From an uncultured Oscillospiraceae bacterium (GTDB lineage Bacteria; Bacillota; Clostridia; Oscillospirales; Acutalibacteraceae): a stretch of 23,914 nucleotides of DNA. Position numbers and translations under genes: made by a program. The notes under the pieces are model-generated. The model was not told where the DNA came from. It worked only from the letters and a program-made list of their open reading frames with translations, and did no database searches. Position 1 is the first letter of the stretch; every line of letters begins with the position of its first letter. This document shows positions 1 through 7,092 of the stretch, piece by piece. The DNA is taken from assembly GCA_900543305.1 (NCBI GenBank), contig UQQZ01000039.1, forward strand, positions 1 through 23,914, in the 5' to 3' direction.

Positions 1-1
1 C

Positions 2-556
2 ATCAACAGCCAGTCGGGCAAAGGAGGGGCGGCCTTTGTCATGCGGCAGGCTTTTGGGTATCATTTGCCTAAAGCCATGCATCCGGAATTTGGTTCCCTG
101 GTCAAGGCCGCCTGCGAGAAAGCCCGCCGGGAGCTCAGCCCTGGAGAAGTGTTTGCCATCTTCAAAAAAGAATACCTGGATGTGGTGGAGCCCTATCACC
201 TGCTTACCTATAAGATCTTTGAAGAGAACGGAGGCCAGGGAAAAGTCCTGGTGGATTTTGAAGGCACAGTCCGCTACCATCAAGTGGACAAACCGGTGTC
301 CGGAAAGGGCAACGGTCCTATCGATGCTTTCTTTAACGCCTTGCGTTCCCTAGGCCTTACCCAGTACGAATTCGTGTCCTACAGTGAACATGCTGTAACT
401 GCCGGCGCAGATTCCAAGGCTGTGTCCTATATCCAGCTCCGCCATGGGAAGGATATCATCTTTGGGGTGGGCATGGACAGCAATATCAGCATTGCCTCCA
501 TCAAGGGGATTATCTGCGCCATCAACCGGTGCGAGGCAAGAGAGAGAACCAGTTGA
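2..556 (+). CDS. leuA: 2-isopropylmalate synthase, C-terminal part (5' end outside window)
   Basis: The enzyme condenses acetyl-CoA with 2-oxoisovalerate in the first committed step of leucine synthesis. The reading frame is open from base 2 and begins INSQSGKGGAAFVM, a signature of the LeuA region linking the catalytic barrel to the C-terminal part. It continues into the regulatory domain that binds leucine in the family (for example YHLLTYKIFEENGG, GKGNGPIDAFFNALRSLG and YSEHAVTAGADSKAVSYIQL). The catalytic TIM barrel lies upstream of the window, so this is an edge truncation and not a broken gene. leuB starts 22 bp after the stop, so the two are very probably co-transcribed. leuC and leuD are not between them. 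Confidence is high on family. Homocitrate or citramalate synthase are less likely given the adjacent leuB. Confidence 0.92.
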   Translation: MNSQSGKGGAAFVMRQAFGYHLPKAMHPEFGSLVKAACEKARRELSPGEVFAIFKKEYLDVVEPYHLLTYKIFEENGGQGKVLVDFEGTVRYHQVDKPVSGKGNGPIDAFFNALRSLGLTQYEFVSYSEHAVTAGADSKAVSYIQLRHGKDIIFGVGMDSNISIASIKGIICAINRCEARERTS

Positions 557-578
557 AACCGAGAAGGAGGAACGCGCC

Positions 579-1670
579 ATGAAACAGTACCGAATCACCG
601 TGCTGGCCGGAGACGGCATTGGTCCGGAGATCGTCCGGGAAGCGGTGAAGGTCATGGACGCCGCGGGAGAACGGTTTGGATTTTCCCTGGCGTACACCCA
701 AGCCCTGTTGGGCGGAGCAGCTTTGGAGGAAACAGGAGAACCCCTGCCCCAAATAACTGTGGACGCTTGCAAGGCTTCGGACTCTGTGCTGTTGGGAGCG
801 GTGGGAGGTCCCAAGTGGGATACTTTGCCGGGCAGCAAGCGTCCGGAGGCCGGGCTCTTAGGCATTCGGAAGGCCTTGGGTCTTTATGCCAATCTGCGGC
901 CTGCCAAGATTTTCGCCCCTTTGCGGGAGGCCTCTCCCTTAAAGCCGGAAGTGATCGGAGACGCCCTGGACGTGTTGGTGGTTCGGGAGTTGACCGGAGG
1001 CATCTATTTTGGAGAGCGGGGCCAAGGTGAAGAAGAGGGAATCCCTTATGCCTGGGATACGGAGCGGTATTCCGTGCCTGAGATTCAACGGATTGCCCAG
1101 GTGGCCTTTTCTCTGGCGGAAAAGCGCCAGGGACGGGTGTGTAGCGTGGATAAGGCCAATGTGCTGGAATCCTCCCGGCTTTGGAGAAATACCCTGGAAC
1201 AGGTGGCCCAAGCTTATCCTCAAGTGGCGCTGTCTCACCTGTATGTGGACAACTGCGCTATGCAGCTGGTACGCAATCCGGGCCAGTTTGACGTAATCGT
1301 CACCTCCAACATGTTTGGGGATATTTTGTCCGATGAGGCCTCCATGCTCAGCGGTTCCATCGGGATGCTGCCCTCTGCCAGCTTGGGGGACAGCGGATTT
1401 GGCCTGTATGAGCCGGTTCACGGTTCCGCTCCGGATCTGGCGGGAAAGGGGATTGCAAACCCCTTGGCCACCATTTTGTCTGGTGCCATGATGCTGCGGT
1501 ATTCCCTGGGAGAAGGGGAAGCGGCGCAAGCGGTGGAGGATGCGGTGGACCAGGTCTTGCAGGAAGCCCGTACGCCGGACATTGTGGGAGAGAGCGGCGT
1601 CCGGGTTGTAGGGTGCCGGGAAATGGGCGACCTGGTGGCAGACCGGGTGAGAAACTGTCCCTCCATCTGA
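579..1670 (+). CDS. leuB: 3-isopropylmalate dehydrogenase
   Basis: This NAD-dependent oxidative decarboxylase converts 3-isopropylmalate to 2-oxoisocaproate in leucine synthesis. At 363 aa it has the normal length. It shows the N-terminal ITVLAGDGIGPEIV, then RELTGGIYFG, the family signature NMFGDILSDEASMLSG followed by SIGMLPSASLG, and the cofactor region HGSAPDLAGKGIANP. The frame stays open upstream to 444, but the ATG at 579 is chosen because GGAGG sits at 566-570 and homology begins there (MKQYRITVLAGDGIGPE). It follows leuA by 22 bp and is closed by the hairpin at 1700-1740. All main catalytic motifs look intact. Confidence 0.96.
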   Translation: MKQYRITVLAGDGIGPEIVREAVKVMDAAGERFGFSLAYTQALLGGAALEETGEPLPQITVDACKASDSVLLGAVGGPKWDTLPGSKRPEAGLLGIRKALGLYANLRPAKIFAPLREASPLKPEVIGDALDVLVVRELTGGIYFGERGQGEEEGIPYAWDTERYSVPEIQRIAQVAFSLAEKRQGRVCSVDKANVLESSRLWRNTLEQVAQAYPQVALSHLYVDNCAMQLVRNPGQFDVIVTSNMFGDILSDEASMLSGSIGMLPSASLGDSGFGLYEPVHGSAPDLAGKGIANPLATILSGAMMLRYSLGEGEAAQAVEDAVDQVLQEARTPDIVGESGVRVVGCREMGDLVADRVRNCPSI

Positions 1671-1690
1671 TCGAGTGTCTGCAGAAGGCT

Positions 1691-1740
1691 AAAAAAGAGC
1701 CGGTGTGCTGTTTCTTGGGAAAATGGCACACCGGTTTTTA
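1691..1740. terminator. bidirectional intrinsic terminator between leuB and the acyltransferase gene
   Basis: A perfect 9-bp stem (CCGGTGTGC at 1700-1708 with GCACACCGG at 1726-1734) is followed by TTTTT on the plus strand. It is preceded by AAAAAA at 1691-1696, which gives a U-run on the minus strand. It therefore can end both leuB and the converging minus-strand operon that stops at 1828. Confidence 0.88.
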
Positions 1741-1827
1741 TCATGAGGACCTCTTTCATGGGAGACAATTAGAATCGGTCTGGAAAGAAACTGTACAATC
1801 CCTAGAGACAGAGAACAAACGGATTTC

Positions 1828-2589
1828 TCAAGAGGGGATTGCCCTGCCTAAAAGGAGGAAAATTCCCATAAGGACGGGCTGATGAAGCAGATAGATCACC
1901 AAACTGTGGCGGCCCAGAAAGCTGAGGGGGCGAATTCCCGGCTGCAGCAGCTTTTTGGCAGGTTCGCTCCGCCCCAGCACGCTCCAGAGAAAGTACCCTG
2001 TGGTGAAAAGGAAAAACCAGGGAATCAGAGCAAAATAGTCGGCGGAGTAAAAGGTGGGAGAATGGAACCCCAATACCGCTGTCCCATCCCACTGATATAG
2101 TTCCTGGGGCAACGTGAAAAGCCGGATCCCTTCAAAGCCCAAGTACCCCTGAGGCACCCCGCGGGTAAGGAAGAACAGTACCGCCGCTCCCAAAAGTCCC
2201 CAGACGGGAGGAATCTTCCGGAATAATTTGTCCAGGGGGATCATCAGCAGAGCGGAAAGTCCCAGCAGGTTCAACACACCGTACAAAATCCGCTGAGAAG
2301 GCATACAGAGCCAGGTGATCAGGGAAATGGCAGCCCCGCATCCCACCAGGATCAAGCCCCGTTTTAGGTGGTGTCGGGAAAGCTGCCAGCACATGCCGGA
2401 AAGAAGGATGAAAGTCCAGCAGATGCTCTGCTGCCACAGGTACCCGGGCCACTGGTCGTACCAGGGGGCGGGAAAGGCAAAAATATCCACTAAGTCGTAC
2501 ATGCCGTGGTAGGCCACCATGCTGAGGATGCAGATGCCCCGGACTGTATCCAGCAGGCCGTAATGGGGGCGTTTTTCCAGAGAGGTCAA
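1828..2589 (-). CDS. DUF1624 / heparan-alpha-glucosaminide N-acetyltransferase-like membrane protein
   Basis: The product is a 253-aa polytopic membrane protein. The N-terminus LLDTVRGICILSMVAYHGMYD carries the D14, R17 and H28 pattern typical of the HGSNAT-catalytic/DUF1624 group of membrane acyltransferases. About seven hydrophobic segments follow, with a late LSFLGRHSLVIYLLHQP motif shared with acyltransferase-3-like proteins. It probably moves an acyl group to a cell-surface sugar; the substrate cannot be read from the sequence. The start is a TTG at 2589-2587, overlapping the deaminase stop by four bases (TTGA), with AGGGGGTG just upstream, which indicates translational coupling. No ATG fits as well. 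The family assignment is good, the reaction is inference. Confidence 0.82.
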   Translation of the reverse strand: MTSLEKRPHYGLLDTVRGICILSMVAYHGMYDLVDIFAFPAPWYDQWPGYLWQQSICWTFILLSGMCWQLSRHHLKRGLILVGCGAAISLITWLCMPSQRILYGVLNLLGLSALLMIPLDKLFRKIPPVWGLLGAAVLFFLTRGVPQGYLGFEGIRLFTLPQELYQWDGTAVLGFHSPTFYSADYFALIPWFFLFTTGYFLWSVLGRSEPAKKLLQPGIRPLSFLGRHSLVIYLLHQPVLMGIFLLLGRAIPS

Positions 2590-3083
2590 TAGCCCAGCAC
2601 CCCCTGAAGGGACTCGTCCTCTTCTACCCAGCGGTTCACGTCGATGACTCGGTAGTGATCCCGGTCATCCCGGACAATCACCTGGGCGATGCCGGCGTTG
2701 ATCACCATCCGTTTGCACATGGAACAGCACATGGCGTTTTTGACGTATTCCCCAGTGGGCACTTCCTTGCCCACCAGATAGAGAGTGCCTCCGATCATAT
2801 CCCGGCGGGAGGCGCAGATAATGGCGTTGGCTTCCGCGTGGACACTGCGGCACAGCTCGTACCGCTCTCCCCGGGGAATGCCCAGCTGGGTGCGCAGGCA
2901 GTAGCCCAAGTCCGAGCAATTTGCCCTGCCTCGGGGGGCTCCCACATAACCGGTGGAAATCACCTCGTCGTTTTTCACAATGACGGCTCCGTACAGTTTT
3001 CTCAAGCAGGTTCCCCGCTGGCTGACCGCCTCTGCCAGGTCCAAATAATAGTTGATCTTGTCCCGCCGCTCCAATTTTTCCAT
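2586..3083 (-). CDS. dCMP / cytidine deaminase family protein (ComEB-like)
   Basis: This is a zinc-dependent deaminase of the dCMP deaminase/ComE operon protein 2 type, 165 aa. Zinc ligands and the proton shuttle are visible as H82-A-E84 (SVHAEANAI) and C120-S-M-C123 (NAMCCSMCKRM). The upstream substrate loop VGAPRGRANCSDLGYC is also typical of the family. dCMP deaminases supply dUMP for thymidylate synthesis. The ATG at 3083 is chosen over upstream in-frame starts because AAAGGGG lies seven bases before it and the conserved N-terminus starts there. A TTGCCA-17-TATAAT promoter lies just upstream. The gene overlaps the DUF1624 gene by four bases. Whether the substrate is dCMP or another nucleotide is not provable here. 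Confidence 0.88.
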   Translation of the reverse strand: MEKLERRDKINYYLDLAEAVSQRGTCLRKLYGAVIVKNDEVISTGYVGAPRGRANCSDLGYCLRTQLGIPRGERYELCRSVHAEANAIICASRRDMIGGTLYLVGKEVPTGEYVKNAMCCSMCKRMVINAGIAQVIVRDDRDHYRVIDVNRWVEEDESLQGVLGY

Positions 3084-3107
3084 GAGAGCACCCCTTTCTT
3101 TGCTGCT

Positions 3108-3136
3108 ATTATACTCCCCGGGCCCGGGTTTGGCAA
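3108..3136 (-). promoter_or_regulatory. sigma-70-type promoter for the deaminase-acyltransferase operon
   Basis: On the minus strand, TTGCCA (3136-3131) and TATAAT (3113-3108) are separated by exactly 17 bp. The -10 lies about 25 bases before the deaminase start. Confidence 0.8.
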
Positions 3137-3137
3137 C

Positions 3138-3166
3138 TTTACATTTTTCTGGGGAAATGCTACAAT
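3138..3166 (+). promoter_or_regulatory. sigma-70-type promoter for the membrane glycosyltransferase-like gene and rsmA
   Basis: TTTACA at 3138-3143 and TACAAT at 3161-3166 have a 17-bp spacer. The -35 box lies one base from the -35 box of the divergent promoter, so both promoters are back to back. Confidence 0.75.
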
Positions 3167-3204
3167 CAGAGGACAAAAGCCCGGCCGGGCAAGGAGGAGA
3201 AGCA

Positions 3205-5313
3205 ATGGAAGGTTCTGTCTGGGGAAGTGTTTTAGCGGTGCTGTTTATGGGAGCGTTTCAGCTTTGCGGCTTAGTCACCGCCAGAGCGGTACTTCCCCGG
3301 GAGAGCACCGGAATTCGCTTGCTGTTGGGCAGTGTTTGGGGCAGCACCATGCTCCAATGGTTCCCTGTGTTGTTTGCTTTTCCCTTGGGTTTCACTTTGC
3401 CTGCTCAGGGATGCGCTTTGGGATTGGCTCTTCTGTGGGGAACAGGGATGTGGTGTTGGGGCCGGCGGAGAGGTGTGCCAAGATGGGACTTTCGGGGCGC
3501 CCTGAAAACCCTGAGCAGAAAAAAGTTTCTCTGGGTGGTTTTGGGAACCTGGGTCTTCTTTTGTTACCTGGTGGTCCATTCCTTCCGATGGGAAGGAGGC
3601 GCGGTGTTTTCCAGCCAGGCCACTTATGGGGACATGAGTATGCACCTGAGCTTTATCACGTCCCTGGCCAGGCAAGGAGATTTTCCTCCCGATTATTCTC
3701 TTTTGCCGGGAACGCGTCTTTCTTATCCCTTTTTGTCGGACAGCATATCCTCCAGCCTCTACCAGCTGGGAGCGCCGCTGGTGGTGGCCTATGCCATACC
3801 CATGATGGTAGCCGGAGCCCAGGTCCTTTTGGGCGTGTACGCCTTTGTGTTCCGGATGACCGAGACCAAGGGTCGGGCCGCCTTGGCTTGGACATTCTTT
3901 TTCTTTAACGGGGGATTTGGTTTTCTGTATTTTCTGGGAGGCAGTCTGGAGAATTTCACCAGGATCTTTACCGCTTTTTATGAGACCCCCACCAATTTGA
4001 TTGGAGAAAACATTCGCTGGGTCAATGTTCTGGTGGACATGATGCTGCCTCAGCGAGCTACTTTGTTTGGCTGGGCTCTATTGTTTTCGGCCCTGTACCT
4101 GCTGTACCGGGGAACCATGGAGGGGCAGCGAGACTACTTCCTTCCGGTGGGGATCATGGCCGGGGCCATGCCCATGATACACACCCATTCCTTCCTGGCT
4201 TTGGGGCTGATTTGTGGGGTGTGGCTGATCTTTTCCCTGTGCGCCAACCTCCATGGGGGGGCAGGCGCTGCTGGGGTGGGGAAGGCATTGATTGTGGTGG
4301 GGCTTGTGAGCTTTTCCCTGCTCAAGGAATGGGTGCGGGGAAGAGAGGAATCTCCCGTATTTTTGTGGGCAGCCCTGGGGGTGCTGCTGCTCTGTTTGGC
4401 CCTTATCGCCTTTCTCGTGGGAAAAACCTTTTGGAAAAAAGAGGGACTGGGCCTCCTCCCCAGATGGGGGATCCTGCTGGGGGCGGCCGGGGTGTTGGCT
4501 TTGCCCCAGCTTCTTTACTGGACCTTCCAACAGGCGGGGGAAGGAAGCTTTCTCCGGGGTCATTTTGGCTGGGTAATCGGGGAGGACGGGTATCTCTGGT
4601 TCTACCTGAAGAATCTGGGTTTGACGGCGGTGCTGGCCGTGATCGGCCTGTTGACTGCCCGGAACCGTGACTTTATGAAATACGCCCCCGCCTTGGCTCT
4701 CTGGCTTTTGGCGGAGCTGGTGGAGTTTCAGCCCAACGATTACGACAACAACAAGCTGCTGTATCCCGCCTTTGCCTTTCTCTGCTGTAGTGCGGCGGAA
4801 GGGCTTATAAGGTGTCTGACGTTTTTGAAAAATCCCAAGGCCCAGAGAGGGGCAGTTGCCGGGGTCGTAGCGGTGGCGTCTCTTTCCGGGGGATTGACCC
4901 TGGGGAGGGAAGCGGTGGCCAGCTACGAACTGTTTGGAAGGGGAGCAGTGGAACTGGCCCACTATGTGGAAGAGGCCACGATCCCCAACGCGGTGATTCT
5001 CACCGACACCCGGCACAACAACGAAATTGCGGCTTTGGCAGGACGGAACGTGGTATGCGGTTCCCCTTCGTACCTGTTTTATCATGGGTTGAATTATCAG
5101 AAAAATCAGCAGGCGGCCCAAGCCATTTATGAGGATCCATGGGGGAATAGATCTCTGCTGGACCAGCTGCAGGTGGACTATATTCTTGTAAGCGATTATG
5201 AACGGGCTTCCTACCAGGTGGATGAGGCAGCCCTGGATCGAATGTATGCCCGGGTGTACGACGACGGCAGCCGGGTGCTTTATCAAGTGACAGAACAGGA
5301 GGACACACCATGA
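3205..5313 (+). CDS. large polytopic membrane protein, GT-C glycosyltransferase-like
   Basis: The 702-aa product is strongly hydrophobic, with roughly a dozen membrane segments, and ends in a soluble domain of about 120 residues. After the first helices comes YGDMSMHLSFITSLARQG (about residue 140), then GTRLSYPFLSDSISSSLYQLG. A conserved acidic residue in an early outer loop followed by such a His/Pro-rich stretch is the usual look of GT-C enzymes that use lipid-linked sugars. MIHTHSF and FQPNDYDNNKLLYP are further conserved-looking loops. The C-terminal part (ADYE-like VDYILVSDYERASY) resembles the periplasmic tails of these proteins. ATG 3205 has AAGGAGGAG upstream. The last codons overlap rsmA (ATGA). 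The family call is inference; acceptor and donor are unknown. Confidence 0.68.
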   Translation: MEGSVWGSVLAVLFMGAFQLCGLVTARAVLPRESTGIRLLLGSVWGSTMLQWFPVLFAFPLGFTLPAQGCALGLALLWGTGMWCWGRRRGVPRWDFRGALKTLSRKKFLWVVLGTWVFFCYLVVHSFRWEGGAVFSSQATYGDMSMHLSFITSLARQGDFPPDYSLLPGTRLSYPFLSDSISSSLYQLGAPLVVAYAIPMMVAGAQVLLGVYAFVFRMTETKGRAALAWTFFFFNGGFGFLYFLGGSLENFTRIFTAFYETPTNLIGENIRWVNVLVDMMLPQRATLFGWALLFSALYLLYRGTMEGQRDYFLPVGIMAGAMPMIHTHSFLALGLICGVWLIFSLCANLHGGAGAAGVGKALIVVGLVSFSLLKEWVRGREESPVFLWAALGVLLLCLALIAFLVGKTFWKKEGLGLLPRWGILLGAAGVLALPQLLYWTFQQAGEGSFLRGHFGWVIGEDGYLWFYLKNLGLTAVLAVIGLLTARNRDFMKYAPALALWLLAELVEFQPNDYDNNKLLYPAFAFLCCSAAEGLIRCLTFLKNPKAQRGAVAGVVAVASLSGGLTLGREAVASYELFGRGAVELAHYVEEATIPNAVILTDTRHNNEIAALAGRNVVCGSPSYLFYHGLNYQKNQQAAQAIYEDPWGNRSLLDQLQVDYILVSDYERASYQVDEAALDRMYARVYDDGSRVLYQVTEQEDTP

Positions 5314-6167
5314 GTCATCTTTCAGACCCTGGGCGGATCAAGGAGATTCTCACTCGGCACGGGTTTCATTTTTCAAAATCTCTAGGGCAGAACTTCCTCA
5401 TCAACGACAGTGTTTGCCCCCGGATGGCGGAGCAATGCGGGGCGGAGGACTGCGCGGGGGTCATTGAGGTGGGACCCGGTATTGGGGTGCTCACCTGGGA
5501 GCTTTCCCAGGTGGCCAAGAAGGTGGCCGCTATCGAGCTGGACCAGCGCTTATTCCCGGTGCTGGAAGAGACCCTGGCAGGCTGCGGCAATGTGAAGATC
5601 ATTCCCGGGGACGTGATGAAACTGGATCTGCACCAGCTGATCCGGGAAGAATTCGGGGACGGGCCAGTTTGCGTTTGCGCCAACCTGCCCTACTACATCA
5701 CCTCACCGGTGATCCTACGGTTTTTGGAAGGAAAGCTTCCCCTGAAATCCATCACCGTCATGGTGCAGAAAGAGGCGGCTCAACGGCTTTGCGCCCGTCC
5801 GGGAACCCGGGAATGCGGTGCAGTCAGCGTAGCGGTCCATTACCGGTGTGTGCCCCAGGTGTTGTTCCCGGTGGGGAGAGGGAGTTTTTTGCCGCCGCCC
5901 AAGGTGGACTCCGCTGTGATCCGGCTGGATCTTTTGCAGGAACCTCCCGTTCAGGTTCGGGATGAGGAGTGGTTTTTCAAGGTGTCCCGGGCGGCGTTTG
6001 CCCAGCGGCGGAAAACAGCGGCCAACTCCATTTCCGCCACTTTGGGAATCCCCAAGGGAAAAATCGAAGAAGGGCTTTTGGCAGGGGGAGCCCCTGCCAA
6101 TGCCCGGGCGGAACAGCTGTCTCTGGAGCAGTTTGCGGCTTTGGCCAACGCGTTGGAAAAACCGTAA
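5310..6167 (+). CDS. rsmA: 16S rRNA adenine-1518/1519 N6-dimethyltransferase
   Basis: RsmA (KsgA) dimethylates two adjacent adenines near the 3' end of 16S rRNA late in small-subunit assembly. The 285-aa length is normal. Visible motifs are SLGQNFLIN (residues 24-32), the SAM-binding VIEVGPGIGVLT (51-62), the acidic AIELD (74-78) that binds the SAM ribose, and the catalytic NLPYYITSPVI (125-135). The C-terminal RNA-recognition part FAQRRKTAANSI is intact. The start overlaps the stop of the membrane protein by four bases (ATGA), with an AGGAGG site upstream, so translation is coupled. Loss of this enzyme is known to give kasugamycin resistance in other bacteria. Confidence 0.97.
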   Translation: MSHLSDPGRIKEILTRHGFHFSKSLGQNFLINDSVCPRMAEQCGAEDCAGVIEVGPGIGVLTWELSQVAKKVAAIELDQRLFPVLEETLAGCGNVKIIPGDVMKLDLHQLIREEFGDGPVCVCANLPYYITSPVILRFLEGKLPLKSITVMVQKEAAQRLCARPGTRECGAVSVAVHYRCVPQVLFPVGRGSFLPPPKVDSAVIRLDLLQEPPVQVRDEEWFFKVSRAAFAQRRKTAANSISATLGIPKGKIEEGLLAGGAPANARAEQLSLEQFAALANALEKP

Positions 6168-6175
6168 CAGATCCC

Positions 6176-6204
6176 TTGCCAGAGGGCGAAAGAAGGGCTA
6201 CAAT
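6176..6204 (+). promoter_or_regulatory. sigma-70-type promoter for the 61-aa membrane protein and GNAT gene
   Basis: TTGCCA (6176-6181) and TACAAT (6199-6204) are separated by 17 bp, 35 bases upstream of the next ATG. Confidence 0.7.
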
Positions 6205-6239
6205 AAAAGAAAGCGTACGTGGGAAAGGAAGGGGTAAAC

Positions 6240-6425
6240 ATGACAGACGTGGAACGGCGGCTGTACCGGTTGTTGTTATTCGCAGACGGAGTGGCCATTG
6301 TGATCAGTATGATAGCAGGCCCATTGAGTCACACCTCTATGGCCATTGGGGCGGCCATCAGTGCGGGGATCATTTCCCTGTGCCTGATTGTATACGGCCT
6401 GTATTTCTGGCCGTGGAAACGATGA
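6240..6425 (+). CDS. small two-helix membrane protein, unknown function
   Basis: I do not recognise this 61-aa protein. It has a short charged N-terminus (MTDVERRLYR) and two hydrophobic segments, about residues 12-28 (LLFADGVAIVISMIAGP) and 35-56 (AIGAAISAGIISLCLIVYGLYF), ending in WPWKR. An upstream GTG at 6219 is possible, but the ATG at 6240 has AAGGGG at the right distance and gives the cleaner protein. It has its own promoter 35 bases upstream, and its stop overlaps the GNAT start as ATGA. It is probably real because of the ribosome site, promoter and coupling. Confidence 0.72.
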   Translation: MTDVERRLYRLLLFADGVAIVISMIAGPLSHTSMAIGAAISAGIISLCLIVYGLYFWPWKR

Positions 6426-7018
6426 GCCGGGAAGAAGGGGTTCTCCGGCTGGCCAGGGAAGAGGACGCCCGGGCCTTGTTGGAGGTTTACGCCCCCTATG
6501 TGGAAAACACCACTGTGTCCTTTGAGTATCAGGTGCCCACTGAGGAAGAATTTGCCCGCCGGATCAAGGAAACTTTGGCAGGTTTCCCCTATCTTGTTCT
6601 GGAGCAAGGAAAACGGATTCTGGGCTACGCCTACGCCCATCCTTATGCAGTCCGTCCCGCCTACCAATGGGGGGCAGAACTGACGGTGTACCTTTGCCCG
6701 GAAGCCTGCGGAAAAGGTCTGGGACCTGGGCTGTACCGGGTCCTATTTGAGCTGTTGCGGCTCCAGGGAGTGCGGACGGTGTACGGATGTATCACCGGCG
6801 AAAACGCAGCCAGCATCGCCATGCACAGGGCCATGGGATTTCACGAAGGAGGATGCTTCCACAAAGCAGGTTACAAGCTGGGCCGCTGGTTGGATGTGTA
6901 CTGGCTGGAAAAGGAAATCTCCCCCTATACGGATCCTCAACCCCGTATTCCGTTTGCACAGCTGGATCCGGTGCAAGTGGAAAACGTTCTGGCACGATGG
7001 AAGGAAACGGCACAATAA
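6422..7018 (+). CDS. GNAT N-acetyltransferase, phosphinothricin-acetyltransferase-like
   Basis: The 198-aa product has the full pattern of the PAT branch of GNAT enzymes. An N-terminal LRLAREEDARALLEVYAPYVENTTVSFEY leads to PTEEEFARRI, then GYAYAHPYAVRPAYQW (residues 69-83). The acetyl-CoA site is CGKGLGPGLYRVLFELL (96-112), followed by ENAASIAMHRAMGF and the GYKLGRWLDVYWLEK tail. Homologues acetylate amino groups of small toxic compounds such as phosphinothricin or methionine sulfoximine, but many have unknown substrates. A tail of about 30 residues after EKEIS extends past the usual domain end. The ATG at 6422 overlaps the preceding stop. GTG 6413 is an alternative start. Transcription ends at the hairpin near 7040. 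Confidence 0.88.
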   Translation: MSREEGVLRLAREEDARALLEVYAPYVENTTVSFEYQVPTEEEFARRIKETLAGFPYLVLEQGKRILGYAYAHPYAVRPAYQWGAELTVYLCPEACGKGLGPGLYRVLFELLRLQGVRTVYGCITGENAASIAMHRAMGFHEGGCFHKAGYKLGRWLDVYWLEKEISPYTDPQPRIPFAQLDPVQVENVLARWKETAQ

Positions 7019-7033
7019 AACATTGGCAAATAT

Positions 7034-7074
7034 AAAAACCCGTGTCCGGGAATTTTCCCAAGGACGCGGGTTTT
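7034..7074. terminator. bidirectional intrinsic terminator between the GNAT gene and argS
   Basis: A 10-bp stem (7038-7047 with 7062-7071, one G-T wobble) is flanked by AAAAA on the left and TTTT on the right. It serves the plus-strand GNAT gene and the minus-strand argS operon, which stops at 7093. Confidence 0.85.
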
Positions 7075-7092
7075 CTGATGTTTTTAAGGGGA

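Noticed and set aside
4078..5286. A 402-codon minus-strand frame opposite the GT-C-like gene
   Set aside because: It is rich in His, Gln and Pro, as expected for the complement of a hydrophobic gene, and has no family resemblance.
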